This document shows, piece after piece, positions 34,347 to 47,000 of a stretch of DNA of 64,000 nt. Below the pieces are notes generated by a model. It saw only the letters and a list, made by a program, of their open reading frames with translations. It had not been told where the DNA came from and made no database searches. Both the position numbers and the translations under genes were made by a program. The stretch comes from Argentina anserina (taxonomy: Eukaryota; Streptophyta; Magnoliopsida; Rosales; Rosaceae), in assembly GCF_933775445.1 (NCBI RefSeq), contig NC_065878.1, positions 12,969,395-13,033,394 of the forward strand, given 5' to 3'. The number at the start of each line of letters is the position of its first letter. The stretch's first letter is position 1.

Positions 34347-35000
34347 TAATTCATCATAAAGAAACTATAAATGTGACAAACAGACATACAATCAAAATGC
34401 ACAATTCAAAATCTCAAAAACCTTATGATATAACTCAAAACAATCTTGAATATGAAAGTCATAGATCAACCTAAACCAGTACATTGAAGCATTCATGAGG
34501 AAAAGATCAGCAAAACCAAAACGAGTAACAACAACAAATAAATCAAATCAATTTGCAAGCAAGAAATCATAACCAAAATCCAGTAGCAAGTTCGAATTGG
34601 AAGTGAAATACAAAAACAAGATGCATGATTAGAATGCGAAATGAAACAAAAGAAGCATAAGTAACAGCTTGAATAAGAATTGAATTGAAACAAATTAGTT
34701 CTCTAAAATCAAATCAAATTGCGCCGAAACTAACCTGGATTGACGGCGGCGGCGACGGTGAAGCTTGCAGGAGAGCAACTGAACTTGGAGGAAGCTGGAA
34801 AATGTCAAAATGAAAGAGAGTGACGACGGTGACATCGAAGCTTGTAGGAGAGTAACTGAACTTTGAGGAAGCTAGAACTGTCATAATGAAAGAGCGAAAC
34901 GACGGTGGCAACGGCGACGACAACGACGACGGCTGGGAGGCTAAGCTGGTACAGTCGGCAGACGAGAGGATCAAAGGCGTGGGAGGTTTTCTGAATTCAG
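34347..35000. other. Spacer with a short tandem duplication
   Basis: 34347-34735 is A-rich in plus-strand reading and shows no gene. From about 34750 to 34900 a segment of roughly 75 bp is present twice (landmarks GAAGCTTG...AGGAGAG...AACTGAAC, GAGGAAGCT and AATGAAAGAG). A minus-strand open frame over it (34714-34974) is Ser/Pro-rich and unrecognised. Confidence 0.4.
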
Positions 35001-35693
35001 AATAGGAAGTAGATGAAAACTAGTGAGAGTCATGTGTTTTCTCGTTTGTGAAATTCGGTTAGACACTGATAGTGAGAGAGAAAGGTACAACGGTCTTAAA
35101 AATATGAAAAAACTGACTATTTTATAATTTGTCCAAATTTTGTTAACTATTTTATAATTTTAATATAAAATAGTTGACTATTATATAATTAAGACATAAT
35201 GGTGATGTTTTTCCAATTGATAACGGGAGATACTACTTTTTTCTAATTTGCCCAACTTTTAATACCCCGGGACATTTTTGGTTAGTAAACGCATTGCCAC
35301 TTGGTGTTGTTTACAATAGAATAGTTTACAACACATTGCCACTTGGTGTTGTTTTTACTGTTTCTCCATCCCTCTCCAATCAAGACGTAAGATATTAGAT
35401 AAATTTGCCAGACACCACAAATGTCAACTTCATAGAGTTTAATTGTGCCAACAGAATCACCCACCACAATTTAGAATACTTTAAACGACAGTTCTTGACG
35501 TGCCACACTATGTTTGATTTTTTTATGCTTCAATGATTGAGTAAACAAACAACCCATAACAAATCATTGAAATTATCAGTCTTTTCTTATTTTGATTGCC
35601 CTTTGACAATTGACAATCATATAGCTTCCGGTGATTCATCGTCTCCTTTCTTTTGTTGCAGACTTGCAGTTTCCAGCCACGCAGGAAGCTACA
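35001..35693. other. HPR3-like upstream region
   Basis: This AT-rich sequence contains repeats of TTTTATAATTT near 35115-35190. CATTGCCACTTGGTGTTGTTT is present twice, at about 35291 and 35335. The last 100 bp are the probable promoter and 5' UTR of the dehydrogenase gene; I do not see an unambiguous TATA box. Confidence 0.4.
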
Positions 35694-37178
35694 ATGGCCG
35701 GACCGCAATTCTCTGATGCCAAGAATGATGTTTTATCGGAGGAACTCCCGCATCTCCTACTCATTCATCCGCCATCAATCTTCTCACGCCTCCCGCCTGA
35801 ATTTTGTGGAAAATTCCCTGTCCTGAAAGCGTGGGAGTCGCCTCTCCCTCTAGAGCAGTTCTTGAGCACCCATGCGCGCTCAATCCAAGCCCTTCTTGTT
35901 CGCGGTTATCTTATGGTAAATGCAGACATCCTTGAGCAGCTACCGGCACTGAAACTCGTCATGACATTCAGTGTTGGTGTGAACCATATTGACATGGCAG
36001 AGTGCCGACGGCGTGGGATTTCTGTAACTAACGCAGGAAGTGCATACTCGGAAGATGTTGCTGACATTGCTGTTGGGTTGTATATTGATGTGCTTAGGAA
36101 ACTTTCAGCAGCAGACCGGTATGTAAGACAAGGGCTTTGGAGTAGCAAAGGACAATACCCTCTTGGTTCCAAGGTCATTACCTCTACCTCCATGTTAAGT
36201 GTACTTTTAATTGTTTCATATACTATATTGTTTACCTTTGCTATGGATTGCACAACTCGGTAATTCTGCATATATGCCGTGTTTATTTTAGGGAACATGA
36301 TCGAGGTGATTAGTAAATGTACTAAGCTTATATATTGGTAAAAGGTGATTGCCCTGATTTTGGTTTATGAGACTGTTAAGATAGTGAGAAGAGACCCTTA
36401 GCAGAAGCTAACAATGTATTTGATACATAACTGAGCTCCCCTGTTAATTTGATCCTTCAAGCATTACTCAAATCATGACTAGTGAAATGCCTATACCACA
36501 AAATTTTACACATTAATGACATTATGCTGTAAGGATTGTAAGCTATTACGAAATTATGATTCCTCAGTTGTCATCAATATTCTTCAATCAGCATCTTCGA
36601 ATGGTTGCTCAACTTTCTGATTTTATGCAATACTGTCAACTGGTGAATTTCAGTTAGCTGGGAAGCGAGTGGGGATTATTGGATTAGGAAGCATTGGCTC
36701 AGAAGTTGCTAAACGACTTGAGGCATTTGGCTGCATCATCTCGTATAACTCAAGGCGGGAAAAGACATCTTCGACATACACTTTCTATTCTAATGTTTCT
36801 GAACTTGCAGCCAATAGTGATGCCCTCATCATCTGCTGTGCATTAACAGACCAAACTCACCACATGATTAATAAGGAAGTCTTGGCTTCACTAGGAAGAG
36901 AGGGTGTGATTGTTAATGTAGCCCGCGGGGCGATAATTGATGAGAAAGAACTGGTGAAGTGCTTGGTGAGTCGGAAAATAAGAGGTGCTGGTTTCGATGT
37001 GTTTGAGAATGAGCCTCAAGTTCCAGAAGAGCTCTTTGCATTGGACAATGTTGTTCTATCACCACATACGGCTATATTTACTCCTGAATCTTCGGAGAGT
37101 ATGAAAGAAGTTGTCATGGCCAATCTGGAAGCTTTCTTCTTGAATAAACCTCTGGTTTCCCCTGTCGTGGATGAATGA
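35694..37178 (+). CDS. HPR3: HPR3-like glyoxylate/hydroxypyruvate reductase (D-2-hydroxyacid dehydrogenase), copy 1, intact
   Basis: Exons 35694-36173 and 36654-37178 are joined by a 480-bp GT-AG intron in phase 0, giving 334 residues, close to the Arabidopsis HPR3 length. The family reduces hydroxypyruvate or glyoxylate with NAD(P)H, a back-up to peroxisomal HPR1 in photorespiration. Exon 1 encodes the N-terminal catalytic-domain half, including SVGVNHIDMAECRRRGI and ending PLGSK. Exon 2 opens with the dinucleotide-binding motif GLGSIG (170-175). It contains the expected catalytic residues Arg 251 (ARGAIIDE), Glu 280 (FENEP) and His 298 (SPHTA). I see no stops, frameshifts or lost splice sites. 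The ATG at 35694 was chosen because an upstream in-frame ATG at 35631 adds an unlike extension. Two broken paralogues follow on the same strand. The exact substrate is inferred from family. Confidence 0.92.
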
Positions 37179-37559
37179 ATTTGATCATATTAGCTCGATT
37201 GTTTAGTCTATCTTTTGTTTCTTTAAGCTTTTGTCACGGAACTCTGTTCTGTGCGGGTTCTTATACAAATTGTTGAGAATCAAAGTCAACTACATTTGAT
37301 ACTGAAATTGACCTTGTATCTGGTTTTCAGTTGGAAATTCAAATTTGAGCAAGCAGTATTCTTTAGTAGCAAATGTGGTTCTAGGCGGAAGAACATAACA
37401 TCGATACGCCCATGTTCATTTTCTTATATTCTTATTGCAAAAGTTTGATGTCTTGGGAACTTTGTTATAAGTAAAAAATTTCAAAAATAAATCAAGTTTT
37501 CAGGGGCAATTATCAATTCATCATCATGTCGTCATTGTCGTGTATTTATATGTTGTGTA
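37179..37559. other. HPR3-like 3' flank
   Basis: Probable 3' UTR and spacer. No further gene is visible. Confidence 0.4.
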
Positions 37560-37847
37560 CTAAGTTGTATGGACATGGACACGAGTGTCTGTATTAGACA
37601 CAATATGATACGTGGACACGATAAATGAAATTTTTGTTGGACACAGACACGTGGTTGACACGTGACTTAAATATTATTTTAAATATATATACCCATAATT
37701 AAAAAAAACTTTGAACCAAAAATAGTGTGAATGTGCATAGAAAAAGAGTAAAAGAAACAACTCAAGAGTCATCTCTCATTCCCACGTGCCAACGATGCTA
37801 TCATAGAATTTATGCACTAAGTCTCCACCCTACTACTCTACACTCAG

Positions 37848-37989
37848 TCATGTTCACAATGTCGGTAGCTGACCGTGGAATTCATGCTCAACCACCATTG
37901 GATGTAAATTCAAGAGTGAAAAGAATCTTTTAAATTCAATGGTAGTTGAGCATGAATTCCACAGTCAGCTACTGACCGTGTGAACATGA
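37848..37989. repeat. 142-bp near-perfect hairpin
   Basis: The left arm starts TCATGTTCACA and runs through GTAGCTGACCGTGGAATTCATGCTCAAC. The right arm is its reverse complement with a handful of mismatches, giving a stem of about 55 bp with a loop near 30 nt. It could be a foldback MITE or an inverted duplication. A small-RNA precursor is possible but not supported by anything beyond the fold. Confidence 0.75.
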
Positions 37990-38071
37990 TTGACCATTCA
38001 CTTCATTGATTTGTTAAGATAGCTAGCTGCTTCAATTTGTCAAGGTCTCCTATGATGGATTCCCAATCAAG

Positions 38072-38148
38072 GACGATGTCAAGATCGGCATAGATCGGAC
38101 AATGTCAAGATTGACATAGATCGGAAGGTGTCAAGATCAACATAGATA
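38072..38148. repeat. Three-unit tandem repeat, about 28 bp
   Basis: GTCAAGATCGGCATAGATCG, GTCAAGATTGACATAGATCG and GTCAAGATCAACATAGAT follow in succession. Confidence 0.8.
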
Positions 38149-38573
38149 TGAGGAGAGGTGAGATTCATCGATATTATTAGTTTTTTTTCTTCTCTTTAAA
38201 CGTAAATAGCGAATAACCCCGCGTGTCTTGTCTTATTGTGTGTCCATTTTGGAGACACACGTATCCGATCCATGTCTAAAATACAATATATGTATCCGAA
38301 CGTATTTAGACATATTGGAGCGTTTTTGTATACGTGTCCGTGAAACGGACACGCGATACGGCAATTGAGAGCGGGGTGTCCGTGCTTCTTAGGTTGTGCA
38401 TTAAAAATTTCAAATTCTCTATTTGAAAAGAACAGAGGACTGGACATACTTAACAGTTAACGTCTCCTTCTTCTCATTTGTTTGGGAAGACAAAGCAAAC
38501 TTGAACTTGATTGCACGCTACTAATTCAGTAGATCATCCTCATCCCAATTGGTAACCACAGAAACAATCTCCA

Positions 38574-39019
38574 ATGGCCTCATTGCCTAACCTCCCACAA
38601 GTCCTAATCATCAACCCACCACCCGCCTTCGTCTCTTTCGAGTCCGACTGAACCCAATAGTTCAACATCCTCCGAGCATGGGAATCCCCACTCCCTCTCG
38701 ACCAGTTCCTCACCACCCACGCCCGCTCAGTCCAGGCCCTCCTCTGTGCGCCGAGACTCCGGTCAACGCCGACCTCCTCCGTCTGCTACCTGCCCTGAAG
38801 ATCGTAGTGTCCGCCAGCACCGGAGCCGACGGAGTTGACAAAGCCGAGTGCCGGCGGCGTGGGATTGCTGTCACTAATGCTGTAAATGCGCACTCGGAAG
38901 ATGTTGCCGATCTAGCTGTTGGGTTGTTCATCGATGTGTGTAGGAAGGTTTCAGCAGCTGGTTCGTACGTGAGACGTGGGTTTTGGTCCAGCAGAGGAAA
39001 TCATCCTCTTGGTTCCAAG
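38574..39019 (+). pseudogene. HPR3-like copy 2, exon 1 (broken)
   Basis: The start at 38574 encodes MASLPNLPQVLIINPPPAF, then a TGA at 38649-38651 and a TAG at 38658-38660 lie in frame where copy 3 reads FESDFTQKF. A single-base loss near 38742 shifts the frame before TPVNADLLRLLPALK. The remainder is well preserved to PLGSK and a GT donor at 39020. Its partner exon 2 lies 11.9 kb downstream at 50928-51452, against 480 and 448 bp in the sister copies. The gene cannot make the enzyme. Confidence 0.9.
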
Positions 39020-39930
39020 GTCTGTCATTTATTGTTCGTTGTTACTTTCTTTGCTTGTGTTTGATTGCATATCAGAGTGTTGAAGTGGTTTATATAGATT
39101 CATAATCAGTGGCGGAACTGGATTCAAACCCTAAGGGGGTCTAAATATAAAACATGATAGTTTAGAGATAATTCTACCGTTAAATTTAGAATGTAATATG
39201 CATGTTATTGAGTTTTTTTATTAAATAAATGAGGAGTGTTAGGATGACATAATATGACGCTAAATTCGGCGCCGCAATCCTACGTGTTATGTCACGTCAC
39301 GTCACATTGCTATATTAACAATTAAAATTATTTAAAAATGTCATTTTAAATAAAAAACAATCATATTCTTGTTAATCCAACGGTTATAAATTATTATAAA
39401 ATATTTTTTTTCTTTTTATCATTTCTTGTTTTTCATCACATTATCTTTTAAAATACAATTTAAAAAATTAAAATTTACGAAAATATGCTTGAAATATTTA
39501 TGTGCACGCGCGAAATATATATATATATAGACAAAATATATTTATTTTTAAATAACAGACGATGTATGGTTACTACAAAATTTATATATAGATGAAACTC
39601 TAGGTAATATTCTTTTGGTTTATCCTGAAATGGAATATTCTTTTATTAGGGTATAATCGATTTAAGAGATATGTAAGGTAACAAATGTTATTTTTCCTAG
39701 AATATACATATCTTAATTAATACCATATTTAATATAATTATGTCTATGGTAATCTTTCTAGTGACAAATATGTCAAGATTCATGACTTTCTTATTTAATT
39801 AATTTACATTTATGATTAATTCATTACTATAATTAATTAATAAAATTACCATATAGGCACTCCACACATACATGTATATATATATATATTTATATATATC
39901 TCACCCGCGCGCACATACACATATATATCT

Positions 39931-40309
39931 ACAGTCCCCATTCAGAGTGAAGTTCCAATTTTAACACACTTTTCGGTCAAATGTTTTCACCATAAGCAAT
40001 TCAATATTTAGGTATGTTATTCAAGATCATCTCTACAAAGTTTCATCCAATTTAACAATGGTTTGAGCTTTCAAAATTGAGATTTACACGAACGGTTCAC
40101 GTTGAATAATTTTAATTCATTCATTAATTTCATCTAATTTCAATACCTTAACGATGTCCGAAATAGATGAAATTTTGTAGAGATGATCTTAAATAGCATA
40201 TCTAAATATTCAATCGCTTATAGTGAAAACATTTGACCGAAAAGTGTGCCAAAATTGGAACTTCACTCTGAATTTCAGAGTGAAGCTTCGAATTCACTCT
40301 GAATAGAAA

Positions 40310-40313
<4 letters not shown>
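39931..40313. mobile_element. Foldback MITE, 383 bp
   Basis: Arms of roughly 120 bp are inverted copies of each other (landmarks ACAGT, ATTCAGAGTGAAG, CACTTTTCGGTCAAATG and AGATCATCTCTACAAA, matched by their complements). The right arm carries a short extra duplication of the CACTCTGAAT motif. It sits in TA-rich sequence inside the element 39231-40579. Confidence 0.75.

Positions 40314-40349
<36 letters not shown>
40312..40349. repeat. (TA)n microsatellite
   Basis: About 18 TA units directly right of the foldback MITE. Confidence 0.9.
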
Positions 40350-40351
<2 letters not shown>

Positions 40352-40612
40352 CAAGCATATTTTGTAGATATCGTATTTTTTATTACATTGATATAAAAAA
40401 GAACTACAATTTTTTATAATAATTTAGGGTCGTTAGATTAACATAGATAAAATTGTATTTCCATTCAAAAATAACATTTTGTGATTATTATAATTGCTGA
40501 CATGACAATGTGACGTGACATGCCACGTGAGATTGCGGTGCCAAATATGGCGCCATATTATGACGCTAAAACATTTTCCATAATAAAATAAAGTCATCAA
40601 CAATAATTAACT

Positions 40613-40775
40613 TGTTCCGGAAGAATTACTATTCTACCCTTGTGTGTGTCTTAGCCTAATAGGTTTCCCGTTAGGAGATAGATTAGGACTCTGAATCCTA
40701 CGGGATTGTGGTTTTGTAAATGCCTATATAGGCCACCATATCATTCAATAATACACAGTTATTTATCCTGAAACA
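40613..40775 (+). repeat. Copia left LTR, 163 bp
   Basis: Begins TGTTCCGGAAGAATTACT and ends TTATCCTGAAACA. Confidence 0.9.
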
Positions 40776-40787
40776 CGTTATCAGAAC
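40776..40787 (+). other. Copia primer-binding site
   Basis: CGTTATCAGAAC follows directly after the left LTR and resembles the CGTTATCAGCAC-type sites of copia elements. Confidence 0.65.
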
Positions 40788-40985
40788 ATTACCCTAAAAC
40801 CCTGAAACTTTTATAGCCCTATAAATTTTTTTCTTTCTCTTCCTCCGCCGGCCGCCATCGATTCCGGCCTCCGGCATCTCCTCGCCGCCGCATCGCAGCC
40901 CCTCCTCCCAGCCACGCACACAGCCCCTGCTGCCAGCCCTGCAGCCCCCTGCAGCTCCGCACGCAGCCCCTGCACGCACGCAGCC

Positions 40986-41195
40986 TTGCACGCAGCCCTG
41001 CTCGCGACACCTGCAGCTCTTCTTGCGACCCCTGCAGCCCTGCTCGCGACACCTGCAGCCCCGCTCGCGACCCCTGCAACCCTGCTCGCGACACCCGCAG
41101 CCCCGCTTGCGACCCCTGCAGACCCGCTCGCGACCTCTGTAGCCCCGCTCGCGACACCTGCAGCCCCGCTTGTGACCCCTGCAGCCCATGCATCC
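40986..41195 (+). repeat. 21-bp GC-rich tandem repeat in the copia leader/gag region
   Basis: About ten units of the form GCGACACCTGCAGCCCCGCTC, often alternating ccctg/ccccg. In one frame they read as repeated ATPAALL heptapeptides, in others as Arg/Cys/Gly-rich strings. The open frames on both strands over this block are by-products of the repeat. Confidence 0.85.
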
Positions 41196-41756
41196 TGCCC
41201 TGCTGTCCTGCAGCCCCTGCGACCCCCCTGCTGCCCCTGCACGCAGCCCCGCAGGATCTCCTCCGCATTCGCTCCGCAAAAACATCTTTTTGCCCCGCAA
41301 GACCCCGCATCAAAGGATCCAAAATTGCTCCTCCCGTATATTCACGCAAGAAACGTGAACTTCACAAGCAGTCTTCGCTCAAGAGAAGCTACTCCCGTCT
41401 TCTCTACCCTTTTGGGCATATGGCCTGCCAAGCCCAATAGCCCTTTGGGCTTCATATTATATTTTTTTCTTTTTCGGTTTTTCCTATTGACTTATTACAT
41501 CGTTTGTTCGCACGTTTAGTTTCTAACTAATGTTCACGTGCTCGTATAGGAAAAATGATCAATTGTCGTACCACTGTGATGACATCCATGCCTGAGACGG
41601 ACGCTACTCATGCGCAATTTATGACATCAGTACGAAGATCGAAAAGGAATTCATCGAGCAACTTCTTGCATGACAATCGATTTGCAGAGCAATTTAATTA
41701 TATGCGGTCTATTTGGCAGACCAACAAGTATGTTTTTCTTAAAGTTGCTGCTTTTG

Positions 41757-41758
<2 letters not shown>

Positions 41759-41794
<36 letters not shown>
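41759..41794. repeat. (TA)n microsatellite inside the copia element
   Basis: About 18 TA units. Confidence 0.9.
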
Positions 41795-41796
<2 letters not shown>

Positions 41797-43937
41797 CGGG
41801 TGCTATTAGCCTTTTTCATATCTTCTTTTCCGGCCTTTCTTATAACGCCGATGAGACCAAAGAGGGATATGATTCCCCTCTTGGTCGACGTTTTAAGTGT
41901 GACGGTCTTGGGGGAGTCACGTTATTATTTAAGGGGAAAAAATCGATTTCGTGTGGTTGTCTGAGTACACCGCTGTTTTGGGTGCGATCATGAGAATCGC
42001 CGATATGCATCGATTATTTTGTGACCATATACATCACAACCCTTCTAATTCCGGTTACATACTTGAATATTTCGATTATTCGAAACCAATACAACCCTCG
42101 TTTCTCATGGATGCGTCGTCATTGCGACTGTTATTTGAATGTTTGAGTTTTCTTAAACTCATGTCTATAAACGATAATCCCAAGGTCTACGTACTCATTT
42201 ATTTGAGTTGAAATTCATTACTGTGAAGCAGCACTATTTGCTGACAAAAGATCCCAAAAATAACGAATTCTATGGGACACACTTCAAGTGATTTAATGAA
42301 CGTCTATGACGTTGCATTATCAGAGTTGACATTGATGCATACTCCACATCCAAGAAACGCATGCCATTTTTGGCACCTGTATCTATTTCTTGAGGGAATT
42401 TTAGAGATGGAAAAGTAACATTCTTACATTCTCAAGTAAGCAAATATTTTTGAGCCTCAGGCTAAGGCTCCGCCCGATCCGATATGCAAGATTTTGTTGC
42501 TACGGACTTTTGATTAGTCAATCTATTTTGACTATGTCTTCTGCTTACTATTTTTCAAGTATGACGTTGGCATTGCCATGTTTCTTGCTCGAATTTAGCT
42601 TAAGTCGTCTATTGAAATTGGAAGTTTGGTTGTGTTGTATTAAATATTGGCATATTCAATAAAATTTCTTGTTTACAAGATGGACTCGTGAGAATTTTAT
42701 TTGCCTTGGCTTAGCATGCATGGTCAACGTTTACAACTCACGTGGTTTTTAAATTGGCCGCTTTTGGGTTACATGGGACCCCAATAGCCCTACATTGTGA
42801 TTTTGGACCTTCAAATTTGGAAAATGGACCTCGGAACGTCAAAATTGACGTCGTTTTTTCCGGTTACTGTTCCGGCGTTTCCGAAACGTTTTCCAGCGTT
42901 TTACCGACGTATTCTCCGCCTTCCGGCCATATTCCGGCGTTTCCAGCACTGCCACCCGGTTCCTACCGGCGTCCCCTGTCGGACCTGAAGTTCCGGCCTC
43001 CATACCGGTCAGTTTCCGGCCGCCGCCGGCCGGTTTTCCGGCAATCGGTGCCGCCGGTTTCCGGCGAGTTTTTCCTACGATTTTTCGTCGTTTCTCGTCA
43101 TTTTTCCGGCCTATTTCCAACAGTTTTTATTGCCACGTTTTCCCAGTCCAAATTTCACCCGGTTTTGAGTTATTTTGACATGGTTTTCCAGTTAATTTTC
43201 CGGTTTTCTCCAAGTCGTTTCATAGCTCAAACGACTTTATTATTGTTGGTGACCACCCGCACCAATTGGATGGTCTTTACCACCCAAATTGTTTGGTATT
43301 CAACTGCTCCAATACCATGTTTTTCCAATTCTTAAGTTGAAGAATGTAGTTCTATTGCCATGTGATACACTCGATGGGATTGCACATTTGTTTCAATCCC
43401 CCCTCTTACAATATCCTACGGCGTATTGTCTAGAGAAGTTCACTGCGTTGTTGACTCTCTTAATCTTCATTTTGAGAATGTCCCACCGTGAAATCGAGTG
43501 TCTTGCTAATTGCGTAACTACCGACACTGTCCTACGATGCAGGTAGTTGTTTTACGGATCTCGTGCGAAGATTGTATTCTATATCTTCGTGCCTTGCTAA
43601 GTTTTAAAGGCTATACATGCCAATGATGGATTTTCATCTTGATATTTGTGTTAAGAATGGAGAGGAATAAATCTGTCAGATTTCATTGACAATAGCTTTT
43701 TCAAGCTTAGACAGTAGCTTTGTTAGTCTGCAGATATAGATTTGCTTGTCTACAGCAGTAGCTTTATGTAACTCAAGATTCTTTGAATCATGGGTTCGGT
43801 TTTGCTGTCTCCTCGGTTTTGACATGATCATTTTTTGGTCATTTTGAACAAGATATGATGATTCGAGTTCTTTGAAATTCATATGATCATCTATTTTTCA
43901 TGTTCACGAAGCGATTGGAGGACCACCTCACCCATGC

Positions 43938-44028
43938 TCCACATGGTGAGGCCGAGCCTATCTGTGCCATGCACGGTGAGGCCGAGCCTATCTGTGCCAT
44001 GTACGGTGAGGCCGAGCCTGCCTATTTC
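43938..44028 (+). repeat. 30-bp tandem repeat, three units
   Basis: GGTGAGGCCGAGCCTATCTG followed by TGCCATG is repeated, reading GEAEPICAMH twice and a third partial unit. Confidence 0.85.
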
Positions 44029-47000
44029 GGTGGCTCCATGGAATTAAGGCCGTCGGTTGCGGCATCCCCTCCTTCACATGAGCTTGTGATGCCTCCCGTG
44101 TTTTCTAATGCCTCCATGACAATCTCTGATGCCAATCGCTCATTTTGCAAAGCTTGTTCTTTTGCTAGATTTCAAGAAAGTCCTTATTTGCTAAGGCTCA
44201 AACCGAGAACATTCGATTCTTACAAAGTATTTGAGGTGACATTAGTGGACCCTATCCAACCGAATACAAACATTTTTCGATATTTTTATGTTATAGGTTA
44301 AGAGCATCGATGCGTTGGTCACACGTCGCTTTGCTATCCACAAGAAACGCTGCATTTGTTAAAGTTTTAGCTATAATCATCATCCTAAGGGCTCACCACC
44401 TTTCCTATCCTCTCAAATCTATTTGATTGGATACCGTTGGATTGTTCACCTCCACGACTTTGATGATTTCGTTTTGCATATCTACTGGGATCGTCGTTGA
44501 ACATATTATTCCTCATGTTCATTCACTGTAGGATCTAGCAGAGCTCGGACTTGGTTATGGGTGCTAACCTGCCGATTTTTACATGGGGATATGTAATGAT
44601 GTTGCATGCAGCGACACTTATTCGTTTCAGGCCCACAACTTGCCAAGCGTTTAGTGCGTACCAGATGGTTACTGGATACGAACCCAATGTTCTTTTCATT
44701 AAACGCCTATTTGGTTAAAGTTGTTTATGTGCCTCTATTGTAGTTATCTCAATGGGTCTACTTGAAACGATTAAGTATTCTGGTTGGTTATGATTTATGA
44801 ATCACCAACACTTGTCCGCTATTTCCAATCTACAGCCGTTGATCACTATCCTGCGATATTAGCATACGGTCACTTTGATGAGACATACTTCCCGTCGTTA
44901 GGGGGAGATATGGAATGCTCCCATTCCGGTTTTAACTCCAGAAATTAACGTGGTGTGACACTATGTCTCATTAAGATCCCGCAATACTCAAAGTGAGTAA
45001 ATGTGCAACGCATTATCTACCTCCAGAAATTCAAAGATTCAATGCTCAATGACTTTACCGATATTGCGAAAGTGACGAGATTGCACATAAATGCTATGAT
45101 GTGCCGGTAAGGTTGGAACTCTCAGAATATGAGAGAATTTCATATGACCTGGTCCTAGCACCGTTGGCACCATCCCTGACAGTGGGAAGGAAGCCGGCGA
45201 TGGCACCATCGTACGCTGTGGTGTTGTCGGCGCCCGTGGTATTGCACCACAAAACAAGGGCGGCAAACGCAAAGATGGACTAGTAAGGGTCATAGCTTTG
45301 GTCTTGGCTCCTACCTAGATGAGGGGGAGACCATTATTCTCGGGAATCAAAACCAGAAAGAAGCGAGATGCGTAGGCACAAGTATTTCGCCCATCATCAA
45401 GAGATATTCTCTAAATATGTGTATCAACTAAGTTTCTGTGGGACGCTACAGACTCCTTTTGCTGATGTTAGAGAAGAATAGAATTCTCACAAATTGATCG
45501 TATACAGCGCGCGTATGTGTTTAATGGATTGATCTCCCATGATTGATGATGTATTCGCTTATGCTCTTATTCCGTTGTAAAAGCATCAACGATGAGCAAC
45601 TTGACCGAAGTGGAAAGAATCAATACAGGCTGAACAAGACTTGTTATGTTGATCGTTATTCGTAAGTGTAATGAGAAAGATGAAGTCATGCAATATATCC
45701 AAGACTTATGGCGCAAAGATTGTCTCATTATCCTAGTATTGACTACGATGAGTTATATTCTCTCGTTATGGACAGAATTGTTTTCCGCTACTTGATCAAT
45801 AATAGTGTTCATGAAAACTGATTTGCAGCATATGATAGTGGTCATAGAATATCTGTAAAGGGATCTTGACGCGGATATGAGAGTGCCCGAGGGACTTTAA
45901 ATGCCTCCAGACCACGGGGAGCTTATGTAATCAGATTGCGACGTACAAGAGAACATAGTACAATCGGTTGCAAGAACTCATACCCATATGTGTTCATATG
46001 AAAGCTGATTCTTGATTCTCTATTCCGTCTAAGTATAGATGATGAAGAGATTCAATGAGCAATAGATTCATATATGTAAGTGTTGTTGGGACCCTATTGC
46101 TTTCATTATGATGTGATTAACTATGCGCCTATGCATCGTCATTGGACTTGCATTACTCCATTGACATGGGTTTAGTTCTACACTTAGTGAACCAACACAA
46201 ATCCTATCCACACCAACGCCGCCAGCAGCTCCAGCAACATCAACGTACGCCTTGGTGTAGTAGTCGACACTGGTAGCGTAGAGGATGCGTACGGTTCCGT
46301 CTCGGATCAAAATCAGTCATTCATTGGTCCATTCCCCCATTCCTTTCTGAAAGACACATTGAATGTGACAAATCAGAATCTGTCCAGTTTCGTAGGTCAA
46401 CTTCAACGAGACCTATAAGATAGCTCGCTCGATGAAATATGGTGAAATTGGTACCGTTGGAAAGACCTATGTGTTTACTTTCCAGGGACACCAACCATTT
46501 GTTCATAGTTATCATATTGAGTGAGTTATGGCCGTTTTAGCAAAGTATGACAGTTCTGTCCGGAAATTTGCAAGTCAGTCAACTTCGAAAGAGCATTGTG
46601 AACTGCTCCGATCGAATTAGGTTATGAACCTTATGTCACTGGAAAGCCACGGATGTCTACTTTTCAGAACATTTTACGGTTCGCTGATACCTATTTTGAC
46701 GAAGAAGTTATGGTCGTTTAAGTGAGTGAAGGTCATTCTATCCGAGAATCTGATCTTCATTGCAAACTCTTGTTTTGAGTTGTTATGCAATCTTGTTTCC
46801 TAAGATCTAAGTTTGGCTAAGTATAGCATGTATGATCTAAGGATGTGTGGCTAGATTAATGATTAATCATTGGCCCAAGACTACGTTTGAGAATCATGTA
46901 ATGAACGTTGTATACGTTGTTCTTTGTACTCCATGATTATGGCACTAATCAGGGGGAGTTGTTTCGTAGACTTCAGGGGGAGTCTACCTCACATGATGCT

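Larger units (their letters stand above)
37560..38395. mobile_element. Second GGACACG-type non-autonomous element
   Basis: The left part carries ATGGACATGGACACGAGTGT, GTGGACACG and GGACACAGACACGTGG. The right part carries CGTGTCCGTGAAACGGACACG and ends GGTGTCCGTGCTTCTT, like the right end of the element at 19743-20402. The borders are approximate. The interior holds a strong hairpin and a short tandem repeat, which may be later insertions. Confidence 0.45.
39231..40579. mobile_element. TIR DNA element (about 1.35 kb), possibly Mutator-like
   Basis: Terminal inverted repeats of about 75 bp are visible. The left includes GACATAATATGACGCTAAAT, GCCGCAATC, ACGTG and ATGTCACGTCAC; the right carries the complement of each in reverse order. 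Flanking sequence is A/T-only, so the target duplication cannot be judged. The element encodes nothing and contains a foldback MITE. Confidence 0.65.
41550..46300 (+). pseudogene. Copia gag-pol remnants
   Basis: No long frame survives, but recognisable pieces occur in order. Near 42840-43110 is a CCGG-rich stretch of unknown role. At 44130-44300 the pre-integrase and integrase start reads CKACSFARFQESPYLLRL and then NIFRYFYV. From 44320 to 44700 come broken integrase-core blocks (STRNAAFVK-like, HVHSL-like) and VTGYEPNVLF. Near 45720-45900 are reverse-transcriptase fragments, including a VMDRIVFRYLI-like block and ADMRVPEGL. Near 46085-46300 is an RNase H-region block with wording such as GTCGACACTGG. 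The damage indicates a very old or rapidly mutated copy, yet the LTRs remain similar. Confidence 0.7.

Noticed and set aside
40794..41349. Cys/Arg/Gly-rich minus-strand proteins of 140-176 residues
   Set aside because: They are by-products of the 21-bp repeat in the copia leader.
42742..43335. A 197-residue protein rich in Ser/Pro/Phe
   Set aside because: It derives from a CCGG-word-rich stretch inside the copia element and has no recognisable domain.
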